From Helicobacteraceae bacterium (GTDB taxonomy: Bacteria > Campylobacterota > Campylobacteria > Campylobacterales > Sulfurimonadaceae): 41,251 nucleotides of DNA. The first letter of the stretch is position 1. Every line of letters begins with the position of its first letter. Below the pieces are notes generated by a model. It was not told where the DNA came from. It saw only the letters and a list, made by a program, of their open reading frames with translations, and did not search any database. Of the stretch, positions 1-7,198 are shown in pieces. The DNA lies in assembly GCA_027023805.1 (NCBI GenBank), contig JALVUF010000020.1:1-41251 (forward strand). The letters are read 5' to 3'. The position numbers were made by a program, and so were the translations under genes.

Positions 1-1
1 T

Positions 2-228
2 CATAAGCTGTACTCTACAAGGCATACATTTGCTACAACAATGTTAAAAGAAATATTGTAAGCATTAATGAGCTAGCGGGTCTTTTAGGGTATTCATCGC
101 CAAAGATAACTCTACAACATTATGCAAGTGTAATTGATGTAAGAAATAATAATTTAGATAATAATTTCGCCCTGTTTTGTGACGATTTGGTTACAATCCA
201 AAACAAGACAAAGAGTAAAAGCCTATAA
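2..228 (+). pseudogene. Tyrosine recombinase (phage-type integrase) C-terminal fragment, frameshifted
   Basis: The first 60 bases read HKLYSTRHTFATTMLKE, the conserved box II (Arg-His-x-x-x-Ala) of tyrosine recombinases. The frame then hits a stop at 59-61. Shifting by one base at about 50-54 restores a good integrase end, with LAGLLGYSSPKITLQHYASV carrying the catalytic Tyr, and this runs to a stop at 226-228. One missing A in an A-rich run would explain the break, so this is either a decaying gene or a sequencing error. The 5' part lies outside the window. It converges on rnpB, and its last codons lie inside the rnpB terminator hairpin, as might happen if an element integrated beside rnpB. 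The family is clear; the element type is not. Confidence 0.75.
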
Positions 229-238
229 ATAGGGCTTT
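218..238 (-). terminator. rnpB terminator hairpin
   Basis: Reading the minus strand, AAAGCC pairs with GGCTTT, with an inner CTA/TAG stem beside a one-base bulge and a TTTA loop. A short T-run (TTTT) follows. It starts a few bases after the mature RNase P RNA end, and the final codons of the facing integrase fragment overlap it. Confidence 0.6.
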
Positions 239-242
239 ATCG

Positions 243-572
243 AAGGTAGGTACAACTATAAGCCGGGTCTTGTTAAAAGTTGATATTAATCTATATTAAT
301 TTTCACAAATTAATTAAAGCGAAACAATAGTAAATGTAAGACTCTAACCATCTGTTTCTTGCTACTAGGTTGGGTTTACAAGCTATCTATATTGCTATAG
401 ATACTGGCAGTCTCTTACACTGCCCTTTCACCTTTACCGAATAAACGGAAGTTTACTTTCTGTTGCACTTTCCCTCATATTGCTATGGCCATCTGTTAGA
501 TGGAACCCTGTCTTACTGTAGCCCGGACTTTCCTCTTGAACTTATCATTCAAGCATCAACTCGTTGTACCTT
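243..572 (-). ncRNA. rnpB: RNase P RNA (catalytic RNA of ribonuclease P)
   Basis: This is the RNA component that matures tRNA 5' ends. On the minus strand the signature AGAGGAAAGTCCGGGCTAC (P4 region, CR-I) lies near 520-539. GGGAAAGTGCAACAGAAAG (CR-II type) follows, then GTAAACCC...AGCAAGAAAC (CR-IV type), and AAGACCCGGCTTATAG (CR-V) near the 3' end. GGTACAAC at 563-570 pairs with GTTGTACC at 249-256 as helix P1, which sets both ends to within a few bases. The length of about 330 nt suits a bacterial type A RNA. A candidate -10 lies just upstream and a hairpin terminator just downstream. The ends given are estimates. Confidence 0.95.
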
Positions 573-577
573 TTAAA

Positions 578-583
578 ATGATA
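578..583 (-). promoter_or_regulatory. Candidate -10 element of rnpB
   Basis: The minus strand reads TATCAT six bases before the inferred rnpB 5' end, preceded by an A/T-rich stretch. A -35 is not obvious, as is common in Campylobacterota. The most distal TetR-type operator (610-621) lies about 30 bp upstream. Confidence 0.45.
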
Positions 584-609
584 CCAAAAAAATAATTTAT
601 TTTACCAAA

Positions 610-721
610 GAACAATCGTTCATTATGAATATAAGCATATATTAACAATTGTTCATATATAATAATTATAATGATTAACAATCGTTCATTACATATTATT
701 TTTATAGGAACAATTGTTCAT
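610..721. promoter_or_regulatory. Four phased palindromic operators upstream of the TetR gene
   Basis: Four near-identical copies of AACAAT(C/T)GTTCAT start at 611, 644, 677 and 709, so the spacing is 33, 33 and 32 bp, about three helical turns each. The core GAACAATTGTTC is a perfect 12-bp palindrome, complete at 708-719, and GAACAATCGTTC at 610-621 is one mismatch off. TATAAT-like boxes lie between the copies (658-663 and 667-672), and TATAAA follows the last copy (721-726). This is the expected layout for cooperative self-repression by the adjacent TetR regulator. The pairing with that protein is inferred from position. Confidence 0.8.
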
Positions 722-745
722 ATAAAATATAAAAAAGGGTCATAA

Positions 746-1360
746 ATGCCACAAAATAGGGATAAAACAACCAAACAGAGGATTTTAGAATCTGCAATGA
801 GATTATTTGCAGAGCTAGGATACAAAAATGCTTCGGTTAGAAAAATTGCAAAATCAGTCGGCATTAGAGAAAGTGCTTTGTATAATCATTTTAAAAATAA
901 AGAAGATATATTTTTGCATATTGCTTCAGAAATTTTTGCTACTCCTTTTAATCATGATGAAAACATGTCAACTACTATTGCTAAATCCAATAACCCTAAA
1001 GCTTATTTACATAAATTTGCAACAGAGTTTAAATTGATAACATTTGATAAAAACAAAGAAAATTTATTTAGAATCATGATGATTGAACTGTTTCAAAATA
1101 AAAATCTTAGAGATGGTTTTTTAAATGAGTTTCATAATAAAAACATTAAAATCCTAGCACCAATCTTTTTTACTATGATGCAAGAAGGATATGTAAGATC
1201 ATCAGACCCCATGGTAATGGCGCAAGAGTTTTTAGCTCCTCTTTTTTATCTTCGTTTACATGTAACACTACTAAGAATAGACTCTCAAGCAACAACAGCT
1301 CTATCTTCACAATTTGAAAAACATGTTGATTTTTTTTGGGAAGGCATAAAAGTTGGATAA
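746..1360 (+). CDS. TetR/AcrR-family transcriptional repressor
   Basis: This 204-residue protein has an N-terminal TetR-type DNA-binding domain (about residues 8-56). KQRILESAMRLFAELGYKNA is followed by a helix-turn-helix around SVRKIAKSVGIRESALYNHF. The C-terminal two thirds (about 60-200) should form the helical ligand and dimer domain and resembles nothing specific, so the ligand is unknown. It directly follows four palindromic sites and is probably autoregulated. It overlaps the next gene by eight bases, so it likely controls the two membrane and glycosyltransferase genes behind it. The GGGTC before the ATG is a weak ribosome binding site. Confidence 0.93.
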   Translation: MPQNRDKTTKQRILESAMRLFAELGYKNASVRKIAKSVGIRESALYNHFKNKEDIFLHIASEIFATPFNHDENMSTTIAKSNNPKAYLHKFATEFKLITFDKNKENLFRIMMIELFQNKNLRDGFLNEFHNKNIKILAPIFFTMMQEGYVRSSDPMVMAQEFLAPLFYLRLHVTLLRIDSQATTALSSQFEKHVDFFWEGIKVG

Positions 1361-2843
1361 TAAAAAAAGAGCTGTATTGATAGCAAGATATGAAATAAGC
1401 TATAAAATATGCATATATTTTATAGCAGCACTAATATATACTTATTTTGCAGGTTTTAGTATGCAAGATGATGGCTTAAGAAATATTGCATTTGCATATC
1501 ATCAAAATATCATGCACTCTTGGGGATACATATATCCTCATTCATTATTTTTTTTACATTATGATCCATGGCATGTATGGGATAGTATATTAGCTTTTTA
1601 TTTAAAATTCTTTCCTTATAACAAAGTTCACATGGCTATTAATTTTACCGCCTTGTTTAGTCTAATGATATTACTTGAATTGTTATTTAGAAAATTTTCA
1701 AAAATAAACTTTCATACTTTATCTGTGTTTTTTATATTAATGATCGCTTCCATGGGTTGTGGTAGATATATTAATGTCAGACCTGACTTATTATCCGGCT
1801 TATTTTTAATGCTTGCTTTACTGCTTGATAAACGTTTAATCTTTTTGTTTATTCTTACTATATTATACTCTAGTAGCTACTATCTATTTTTTTTATATAC
1901 AGGATCGGTAGGTTTAGTGTATATGATATTAAAGAATTATAGAGCGTTAATATTACTTTTTATCGGTTCTTTGATTGGATTGTTTATTCATGTGTTATAT
2001 GGGGGTATGGATTTTCTTAAAACAGTATCACACTTACTGCATGACCAAGCCTTAAGAGATGGTTTGATGGTTGGAGAAGGTCAGCCTTTATTTAGTTTTA
2101 TACATATTTTTAATTATTATGTTCTTGTCGGTCTTTGTCTTACTGTTACTTTTACGCTGGCTTACAAATTTTATCGTTATTTTAAGCAACAACCAATCGC
2201 CCTACTCCTTTTAATTATGTCACCGCTCTGGCTGGCTCAGATAAGATATTTTGAGATACTTCAACCACTATTTTTTCTGTATCTATTGTTAGAGAGTAAA
2301 AAAATCATAGATTATATGCTCTCACGACGAGTAAAATATTTTATTTATAGGTTAGCTCATATATTTAAATCACTAAAATTCAATAAACTTTTTATAGTCC
2401 CTACGCTGCTTTATACCATTGCAATTCTGGGCTATTCCATGAGTACGCATAATCATATAAAAACTCTGCAAAATAAAATATTTTATAAAGATGAAATCTT
2501 TAATGATAAAATCATACTATTTAATACCTTATCCTCTGATATCTATTACGCTTCATACCTAAATCCTACTATCAGGTTTGTGCCTAGCTGTAGCATAGGA
2601 TGGTTTAGAGGCAGTAAAAAGATGAAAAAGATTTACGTACAGATGATGAAACCCCGCGGCATCACGCCAAAAGAACTTAAGGCGCTCCTTACATACGTGC
2701 ATGCCAGTTATTTTTTTCAGGTGCTAAATAATGATAAACAGATGCTATCATTTAAAAAATTAGACAAACTCGGTATCAAGCCCATTATGATAATAGATGA
2801 TAAAATTTTATTTAAAAATATCAATCTTAAAGGAAAATCATGA
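1353..2843 (+). CDS. Polytopic membrane protein, possibly a GT-C-fold glycosyltransferase
   Basis: This 496-residue protein has roughly ten to eleven hydrophobic segments between residues 20 and 375. A soluble C-terminal domain of about 120 residues follows, likely periplasmic. After the first membrane segment comes SMQDDGLRNIAFA. An acidic pair in the first external loop is typical of GT-C enzymes, which move sugars from polyprenyl-phosphate donors. I see no other family signature, so the assignment rests on topology, the acidic pair and the neighbour: the downstream gene is a GT2 enzyme of the kind that makes such lipid-linked sugars and overlaps by ATGA. The start overlaps the tetR end. 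An unrelated membrane protein remains possible. Confidence 0.6.
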   Translation: MDNKKRAVLIARYEISYKICIYFIAALIYTYFAGFSMQDDGLRNIAFAYHQNIMHSWGYIYPHSLFFLHYDPWHVWDSILAFYLKFFPYNKVHMAINFTALFSLMILLELLFRKFSKINFHTLSVFFILMIASMGCGRYINVRPDLLSGLFLMLALLLDKRLIFLFILTILYSSSYYLFFLYTGSVGLVYMILKNYRALILLFIGSLIGLFIHVLYGGMDFLKTVSHLLHDQALRDGLMVGEGQPLFSFIHIFNYYVLVGLCLTVTFTLAYKFYRYFKQQPIALLLLIMSPLWLAQIRYFEILQPLFFLYLLLESKKIIDYMLSRRVKYFIYRLAHIFKSLKFNKLFIVPTLLYTIAILGYSMSTHNHIKTLQNKIFYKDEIFNDKIILFNTLSSDIYYASYLNPTIRFVPSCSIGWFRGSKKMKKIYVQMMKPRGITPKELKALLTYVHASYFFQVLNNDKQMLSFKKLDKLGIKPIMIIDDKILFKNINLKGKS

Positions 2844-3760
2844 AAATTGCTGTGCTAATACCGTGCTTTAATGAAGAAGCAACCATTGAAAAAGTCATTC
2901 TTGATTTTAAGCAGGCTTTGCCGCAAGCTAATATTTTTGTATATGATAATAATTCAACAGACAACAGCTATATAGTTGCCAAACGAAATGGTGCAATTGT
3001 TAAAAAAGAGTACAGGCGCGGCAAGGGTAATGTTGTGCGTACTATGTTTTTGGATATAGAGGCTGATATATATGTTATGGTTGATGCCGATGACACCTAT
3101 CCGGCACAAGAAGTCTTAACATTAATCGATCCAATTGTAAACTGTGAAGCTGATATGTGCGTTGGAGACAGACATTCAAATGGAAGCTATTTACAACAAA
3201 ATAAGAGGATGTTTCATAATTTTGGTAACAACCTTGTTGTAAAATTAATCAACACCTTATATAAAGAAAATTTAAAAGATATTATGAGTGGATACCGCGC
3301 TTTTAATAGAGATTTTGTTAAACATTTCCCAATCCATAGTGGTGGCTTTGAGATAGAAACTGAAATGAGTATTCATGCGCTTGACAAACGTTTTAAAATA
3401 AAAGAAGTTCCAGTATCATACAAAGACAGAGAAGATGGAAGTGTGTCAAAACTAAACACATATACCGACGGATATAAGATACTCAAAACAATATTTTGGT
3501 TATTTAAAGATTATAAACCGCTTATGTTTTTTTCAATAATAGCTGGAGTATTTTTTATATTTTCTTTAGTAGCAGGAGTGCCTGTAATAGTTGAATTTGT
3601 GCGTACGCATTATATCGCAAAAGTACCGTCTGCTATTTTAGCAGTCGGTCTTATGCTGATATCAACTATGACGCTGTTTATAGGCTTTGTCTTAGATACT
3701 GTTACAAAACAGCATAAAGACAATTTCGAATTATTTAGATTAAACAATAAATATAAATAA
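2840..3760 (+). CDS. GT2 family glycosyltransferase, polyprenyl-phosphate sugar synthase-like, membrane anchored
   Basis: This 306-residue protein begins with a GT2 (GT-A fold) catalytic domain (about 1-220). The opening is IAVLIPCFNEEATIEKV, then VYDNNSTDNS and the metal-binding VDADDTYP. MSGYRAFNRDFVKHFPI and GGFEIETEMS follow as in dolichol- and undecaprenyl-phosphate sugar synthases. Two hydrophobic segments near the C-terminus (about 232-256 and 263-290) anchor it to the inner membrane. Such enzymes transfer a sugar from a nucleotide donor to a polyprenyl phosphate. The membrane gene before it overlaps by four bases and may use the product. The sugar and final acceptor cannot be told from sequence. 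The gene ends 20 bp from the convergent pilin gene. Confidence 0.88.
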   Translation: MKIAVLIPCFNEEATIEKVILDFKQALPQANIFVYDNNSTDNSYIVAKRNGAIVKKEYRRGKGNVVRTMFLDIEADIYVMVDADDTYPAQEVLTLIDPIVNCEADMCVGDRHSNGSYLQQNKRMFHNFGNNLVVKLINTLYKENLKDIMSGYRAFNRDFVKHFPIHSGGFEIETEMSIHALDKRFKIKEVPVSYKDREDGSVSKLNTYTDGYKILKTIFWLFKDYKPLMFFSIIAGVFFIFSLVAGVPVIVEFVRTHYIAKVPSAILAVGLMLISTMTLFIGFVLDTVTKQHKDNFELFRLNNKYK

Positions 3761-3780
3761 GTAATTACTTTCTTGATGCA

Positions 3781-3960
3781 TCACTGCATTGCGTTATTAA
3801 TAGCAGTATTTGCTTTAGTCATGATATTATTTTTTTGCCCGGTTAACCAAACATTTATACCTGCTACTAAACCTACTCCGATAAGTACAAGCAATAATGC
3901 AATCATAACACCACTCAAACCTTTTTGAGACCTAAACCTTTTAAAAAACCTTTTTAACAT
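3781..3960 (-). CDS. flp: Flp-like Tad pilin (small prepilin)
   Basis: This short gene encodes 59 residues. The basic leader MLKRFFKRFRSQKG is followed by the hydrophobic stretch LSGVMIALLLVLIGVGLVAG and a short polar tail ending NNAMQ. This is the Flp prepilin plan: a short basic leader with cleavage after Gly14, then a hydrophobic assembly helix. It lacks the usual Glu at +5 and the Tyr after it. AAAGGAT lies six to seven bases before the ATG. The gene sits 97 bp behind the secretin gene with its own TATAAT promoter, fitting the need for far more pilin than machine parts. It is the only good major-pilin candidate here. Confidence 0.82.
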   Translation of the reverse strand: MLKRFFKRFRSQKGLSGVMIALLLVLIGVGLVAGINVWLTGQKNNIMTKANTAINNAMQ

Positions 3961-3988
3961 AAATATCCTTTTATAACTTTCTGTCGAT

Positions 3989-4019
3989 ATTATACAATAT
4001 TTTTATATATTGTGTCCAA
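3989..4019 (-). promoter_or_regulatory. Promoter of the Flp-like pilin gene
   Basis: On the minus strand TTGGAC (4014-4019) and TATAAT (3989-3994) are separated by 19 bp, slightly long. TG directly precedes the -10 box. The spacer holds a perfect 7-bp inverted repeat, ACAATAT-ATAAAA-ATATTGT, which could be an operator. The -10 lies 28 bp upstream of the start codon. Confidence 0.6.
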
Positions 4020-4057
4020 TAAAATATAAATATATTTAATATAACGTTTATACATAC

Positions 4058-5842
4058 TTAGTTTTTACAATAAGTAAACCGCCTTGAAATCCATAATACA
4101 TGTGAGAGTTTTCTGCACACATTTTTATAACAATCCTGAGTAATATTGATCCATACACCTCCTGTTTTTGTTTGTTGCTTTAAAGTTGTTATAAATTTAT
4201 GTCCATATATCCAGATACCTTGAATGGTTCCATTTATTGGTTTTGATCTTATAAATATCTTTTTAGTTGAAACCATGCAGTCGTGTTGCATCAGTTTAAC
4301 AGATTTTTGTTTGATAACTACATGTTGCTTAACAACCTGAATACTCTTTTTTGGCTGCATAATTATTTGGCTGTTTTTAGAAGTAGTAATATTGTTATCA
4401 GAGAAATTAATATCCTTTACCGAAATATTATTAACAATAGCTGCGTTACCAATTGTACCTTTTTTCGGAGTCAAGACGATTGTATCTATTTTTTTACTGC
4501 TGGTTTTATGTTCATTTTGTATATCTAGTGTTTTTACAGTCGTTGTGTTATCATCACTGCCTAAAAGATTAAGTTTTTGACTGCCTTGTTCAAATCTGTG
4601 GTAAAAATGTGTGTCATTCGTATCTGTTTTTTGATTGATGATTTGCGGTACCAGAAAAAATAACAGATCATTTTCATTATTGCTTGTTGAATCATTTCTA
4701 AACAACCTGCCTATAAGCGGTAAATCGCCTAAAAATGGAATTTTGGATTTTTTAACAGTGCTTTGTTTATGCAAACGTCCGCCAAGAGCTATAACCTGTC
4801 CTGATTTTGCAACAATATTGGTGCTGATATGTTTACTTAAAAAAGATGGTACCACAACACCGCTTCCAAGACTGACATCATGTGCTTTATCAGGATCAAA
4901 TTCACTATCGCCTATTTTTACATCTACATCTATATAATTGCTATGATTTAAAAATTTCGTTGTTAGCACAAGTTTTAGGCCATATTGCTTTTTTCTCAGC
5001 TGAATAGTAGGCGGATACCCTGCTCCGGTTTGCGTTAAACCTATGGGAATATACACATCTCCTCCGACTTGAAAGCTTGCGTTTTTATCCTCTGTTGTTG
5101 TTAAAACAGTATCATCCAATATTTTAGCGATTCCTTTCGTTTGCAAGAATTTCAGTGTACTGGTCAAACTATGCGTACCTGAGCCTCCAAAAGTTGAAAA
5201 TTGATCTATATTATTTAACAGCCAACCACTAAAAGTTGCTGATGTTGCTACTCCTGGATTTAGTGATGCACTTATATATTGGTTAAAAAAACCGAGTCCG
5301 GTTATCCCTCCCAATTGCTTTGCTTTTGTGTTGTTAATCTGAACTAGATACAGTTTTGTTCTCACCATTTTATTAATTTTAGTTGTAGTTGTAATATCCA
5401 TAATGCGCTTTAAATTAAATCCGGCATTTGCTAAAAGCTTATAAACACGCTTCTTTTCATGGGGATTTGAAAAGACCCCTGATATAATGATTGAGCCATC
5501 GCCTATGCGGTGGAGACGAATTTTTGGCTGTATATTATTAATCATACTCTGTATGAATGCAAGATTTTGGTTTACATAGATTTGATAGTTGAGTATTTTT
5601 CCATTACTAAATACAATAAGCATTGAGGTGTTACCACTTTTTTTACCATATAATTTTAATGTTGTAAAAGAACTATGCGGCATATTTAGTAAAGACACAT
5701 TTATAATTCCTTTACTTCCGATAATAATTTTAGATATGCCTCTATTTAGCTGTAATACCTTAAATTCGTTTTGAAACACCACTATATCTTTTGCCAAGAT
5801 TATTATAGATGACAATAGCATTGCTAATATAATTTTTTTCAT
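4058..5842 (-). CDS. rcpA: Tad pilus outer-membrane secretin (RcpA/CpaC type) with SH3-like C-terminal extension
   Basis: This forms the outer-membrane channel for the Tad pilus. The 594 residues start with a signal peptide (1-17), then the pilus-secretin N-terminal domain (about 20-95) and a BON-like domain (about 105-150, with IGDGSIIISG). The secretin core spans about 225-403 and includes IALGGRLHKQ, KIPFLGDLPLIGRLFR and LLFFLVPQII. Unusually, about 190 residues follow. A polar linker (404-517) leads to a Cys-containing module (about 518-594) with IFIRSKPINGTIQG, GGVWINI and VLWISRRF, resembling a bacterial SH3 domain. AGAGGA precedes the ATG. It follows the TadE/F-like gene by 12 bp. The secretin call is firm; the SH3-like call is by eye. 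Confidence 0.93.
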   Translation of the reverse strand: MKKIILAMLLSSIIILAKDIVVFQNEFKVLQLNRGISKIIIGSKGIINVSLLNMPHSSFTTLKLYGKKSGNTSMLIVFSNGKILNYQIYVNQNLAFIQSMINNIQPKIRLHRIGDGSIIISGVFSNPHEKKRVYKLLANAGFNLKRIMDITTTTKINKMVRTKLYLVQINNTKAKQLGGITGLGFFNQYISASLNPGVATSATFSGWLLNNIDQFSTFGGSGTHSLTSTLKFLQTKGIAKILDDTVLTTTEDKNASFQVGGDVYIPIGLTQTGAGYPPTIQLRKKQYGLKLVLTTKFLNHSNYIDVDVKIGDSEFDPDKAHDVSLGSGVVVPSFLSKHISTNIVAKSGQVIALGGRLHKQSTVKKSKIPFLGDLPLIGRLFRNDSTSNNENDLLFFLVPQIINQKTDTNDTHFYHRFEQGSQKLNLLGSDDNTTTVKTLDIQNEHKTSSKKIDTIVLTPKKGTIGNAAIVNNISVKDINFSDNNITTSKNSQIIMQPKKSIQVVKQHVVIKQKSVKLMQHDCMVSTKKIFIRSKPINGTIQGIWIYGHKFITTLKQQTKTGGVWINITQDCYKNVCRKLSHVLWISRRFTYCKN

Positions 5843-5854
5843 TTTTTTCCTCTT

Positions 5855-6286
5855 TTATTTACAGATATACTTAACTGAACTGTTTTGATCTTGATATGAA
5901 TATGTAATCATCTGTGCTTGCAGATTTTTATTGAAATATCTACTTTTATACCCATAAGATACTGTTACATCGATGGTGCTGGGTGAAGGGTTGGGATTTT
6001 GGGATACAAGTTGAATCGAAGTATGATTTGGGCATAGAGATGCAGCGTTTTTTAGTGCAGATTTATACATGCTACTGCTGGCTGCATCTGTTATATTTTG
6101 CTCATTGTCTAATGCGCGTGATATAATGTTTGATATCAATATTAGGTTATTATCAACTCTCATAACACCCCAATAATCTGTCAGTAAAATCACAATAAAT
6201 GCTAATGTTGGAATAACAACTAAAAGCATAGCAATAATTTGAGCAAATCCAAATCCGCTTCTCCATACTCTAGCCTTTTTATTCAT
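5855..6286 (-). CDS. TadE/TadF-like minor pseudopilin
   Basis: This 143-residue protein starts with a short basic leader, MNKKARVWRSGFG. A hydrophobic helix follows (FAQIIAMLLVVIPTLAFIVI), then a soluble periplasmic part with two Cys, ending SSVKYICK. This is the general shape of TadE/TadF pseudopilins, which are processed by the Tad prepilin peptidase and help prime pilus assembly. The ATG at 6286 overlaps the end of the preceding cpaB-type gene. A TTG two codons upstream is also possible. It lies between RcpC and the secretin. The family call rests on architecture and position rather than a clear motif. Confidence 0.65.
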   Translation of the reverse strand: MNKKARVWRSGFGFAQIIAMLLVVIPTLAFIVILLTDYWGVMRVDNNLILISNIISRALDNEQNITDAASSSMYKSALKNAASLCPNHTSIQLVSQNPNPSPSTIDVTVSYGYKSRYFNKNLQAQMITYSYQDQNSSVKYICK

Positions 6287-7181
6287 AAACAATTTTAACC
6301 AAATGATGATTTCGTTTCACATTATGTAAAGATCTATGTTTATGCAGATTTGTCAAGTGCAACATCAACATCTTTTTAGTGTGCTCAAACCGACTGTTAG
6401 ACTTACCATTGCATTTTACAATCCATAACTGCCCATCATAGCCATTGCTTGAATAATATCTCATGCTATCAAGAGACTGTGTTTTATAATAAAGCGCTAA
6501 TAAATTAGCGATACCGCTTGGAGAAAGCTCCATAATTACACTATCTGCAGCTACAACGGAGTGTGCTTTATCGTTTAGATGAATTATAAATGTGTTTACC
6601 AACTTATGCTTATATAAAAAACCTTTAACCGCTACATGTAAAGCCACATATCTTGTTTTAAATATCAATTGACCATGTTGGTTATGTGACGGAAATACCG
6701 TAACTATATCAACCTTGTCTCCTGCATGTAACGGTGAGCTAAAATTTTTAAACATGTTTATAGGAACAGAAATTGTATCTACGCCTAAATGTTCAATTTT
6801 TTGGTTTGTCTTATGTATGGAGTTTATCACTGTTTTTATAGGTTTTGATATATCTTTTGAACGCTTTATCAAAGATAACTCATTTTTCTCAATCGGCATA
6901 AACTTTAAGATATCCTCCTTTGCATATTTTCCTATAATCTCCGTATAAGGCAGAGGTTTAAATGAGATAAGATTAATCGGAAAACGTTTAGCTACGATAT
7001 CTTCGGGCTTTATCTTGGATCCGAGTTTTACAAAATGCTTGGCAACAAACACATTTATCGTCGGTTGAATCATTTTATGCATATTATTTTGTTTATAGTA
7101 AAACCATAGCGTTGTAGATGATAGAAAAAATATCGCTGATAACATTATGGCTATTAAAACTCTTCTTTGTTGTTGTCTCAT
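6279..7181 (-). CDS. rcpC: Tad pilus periplasmic assembly protein RcpC/CpaB
   Basis: This 300-residue protein has one N-terminal membrane anchor (about 8-28). An SAF-type domain (about 43-105) follows, with VFVAKHFVKLGSKIKPEDIV, RFP and KEDILKFMPIEKNELSL, as in CpaB and flagellar FlgA chaperones. The RcpC-type middle part has VSVPINMFKNFSSPLHAGDK and VDIVTVFP, then VALHVAVKG. These proteins work in the periplasm beside the secretin. AAAGGATACAA precedes the ATG. It lies 17 bp behind tadC, and its end overlaps the next pseudopilin start. Confidence 0.88.
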   Translation of the reverse strand: MRQQQRRVLIAIMLSAIFFLSSTTLWFYYKQNNMHKMIQPTINVFVAKHFVKLGSKIKPEDIVAKRFPINLISFKPLPYTEIIGKYAKEDILKFMPIEKNELSLIKRSKDISKPIKTVINSIHKTNQKIEHLGVDTISVPINMFKNFSSPLHAGDKVDIVTVFPSHNQHGQLIFKTRYVALHVAVKGFLYKHKLVNTFIIHLNDKAHSVVAADSVIMELSPSGIANLLALYYKTQSLDSMRYYSSNGYDGQLWIVKCNGKSNSRFEHTKKMLMLHLTNLHKHRSLHNVKRNHHLVKIVYE

Positions 7182-7198
7182 TTGTATCCTTTATCCTT

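Noticed and set aside
610-721. Possible CRISPR-like repeat array
   Set aside because: The repeats are about 13 bp palindromes with short A/T-rich gaps, and no cas genes are near; operators explain them.
3759-3770. Palindrome AAGTAATTACTT at the end of the GT2 gene
   Set aside because: It is short and A/T-rich, without a loop or T-run, so it is not convincing as a terminator or operator.
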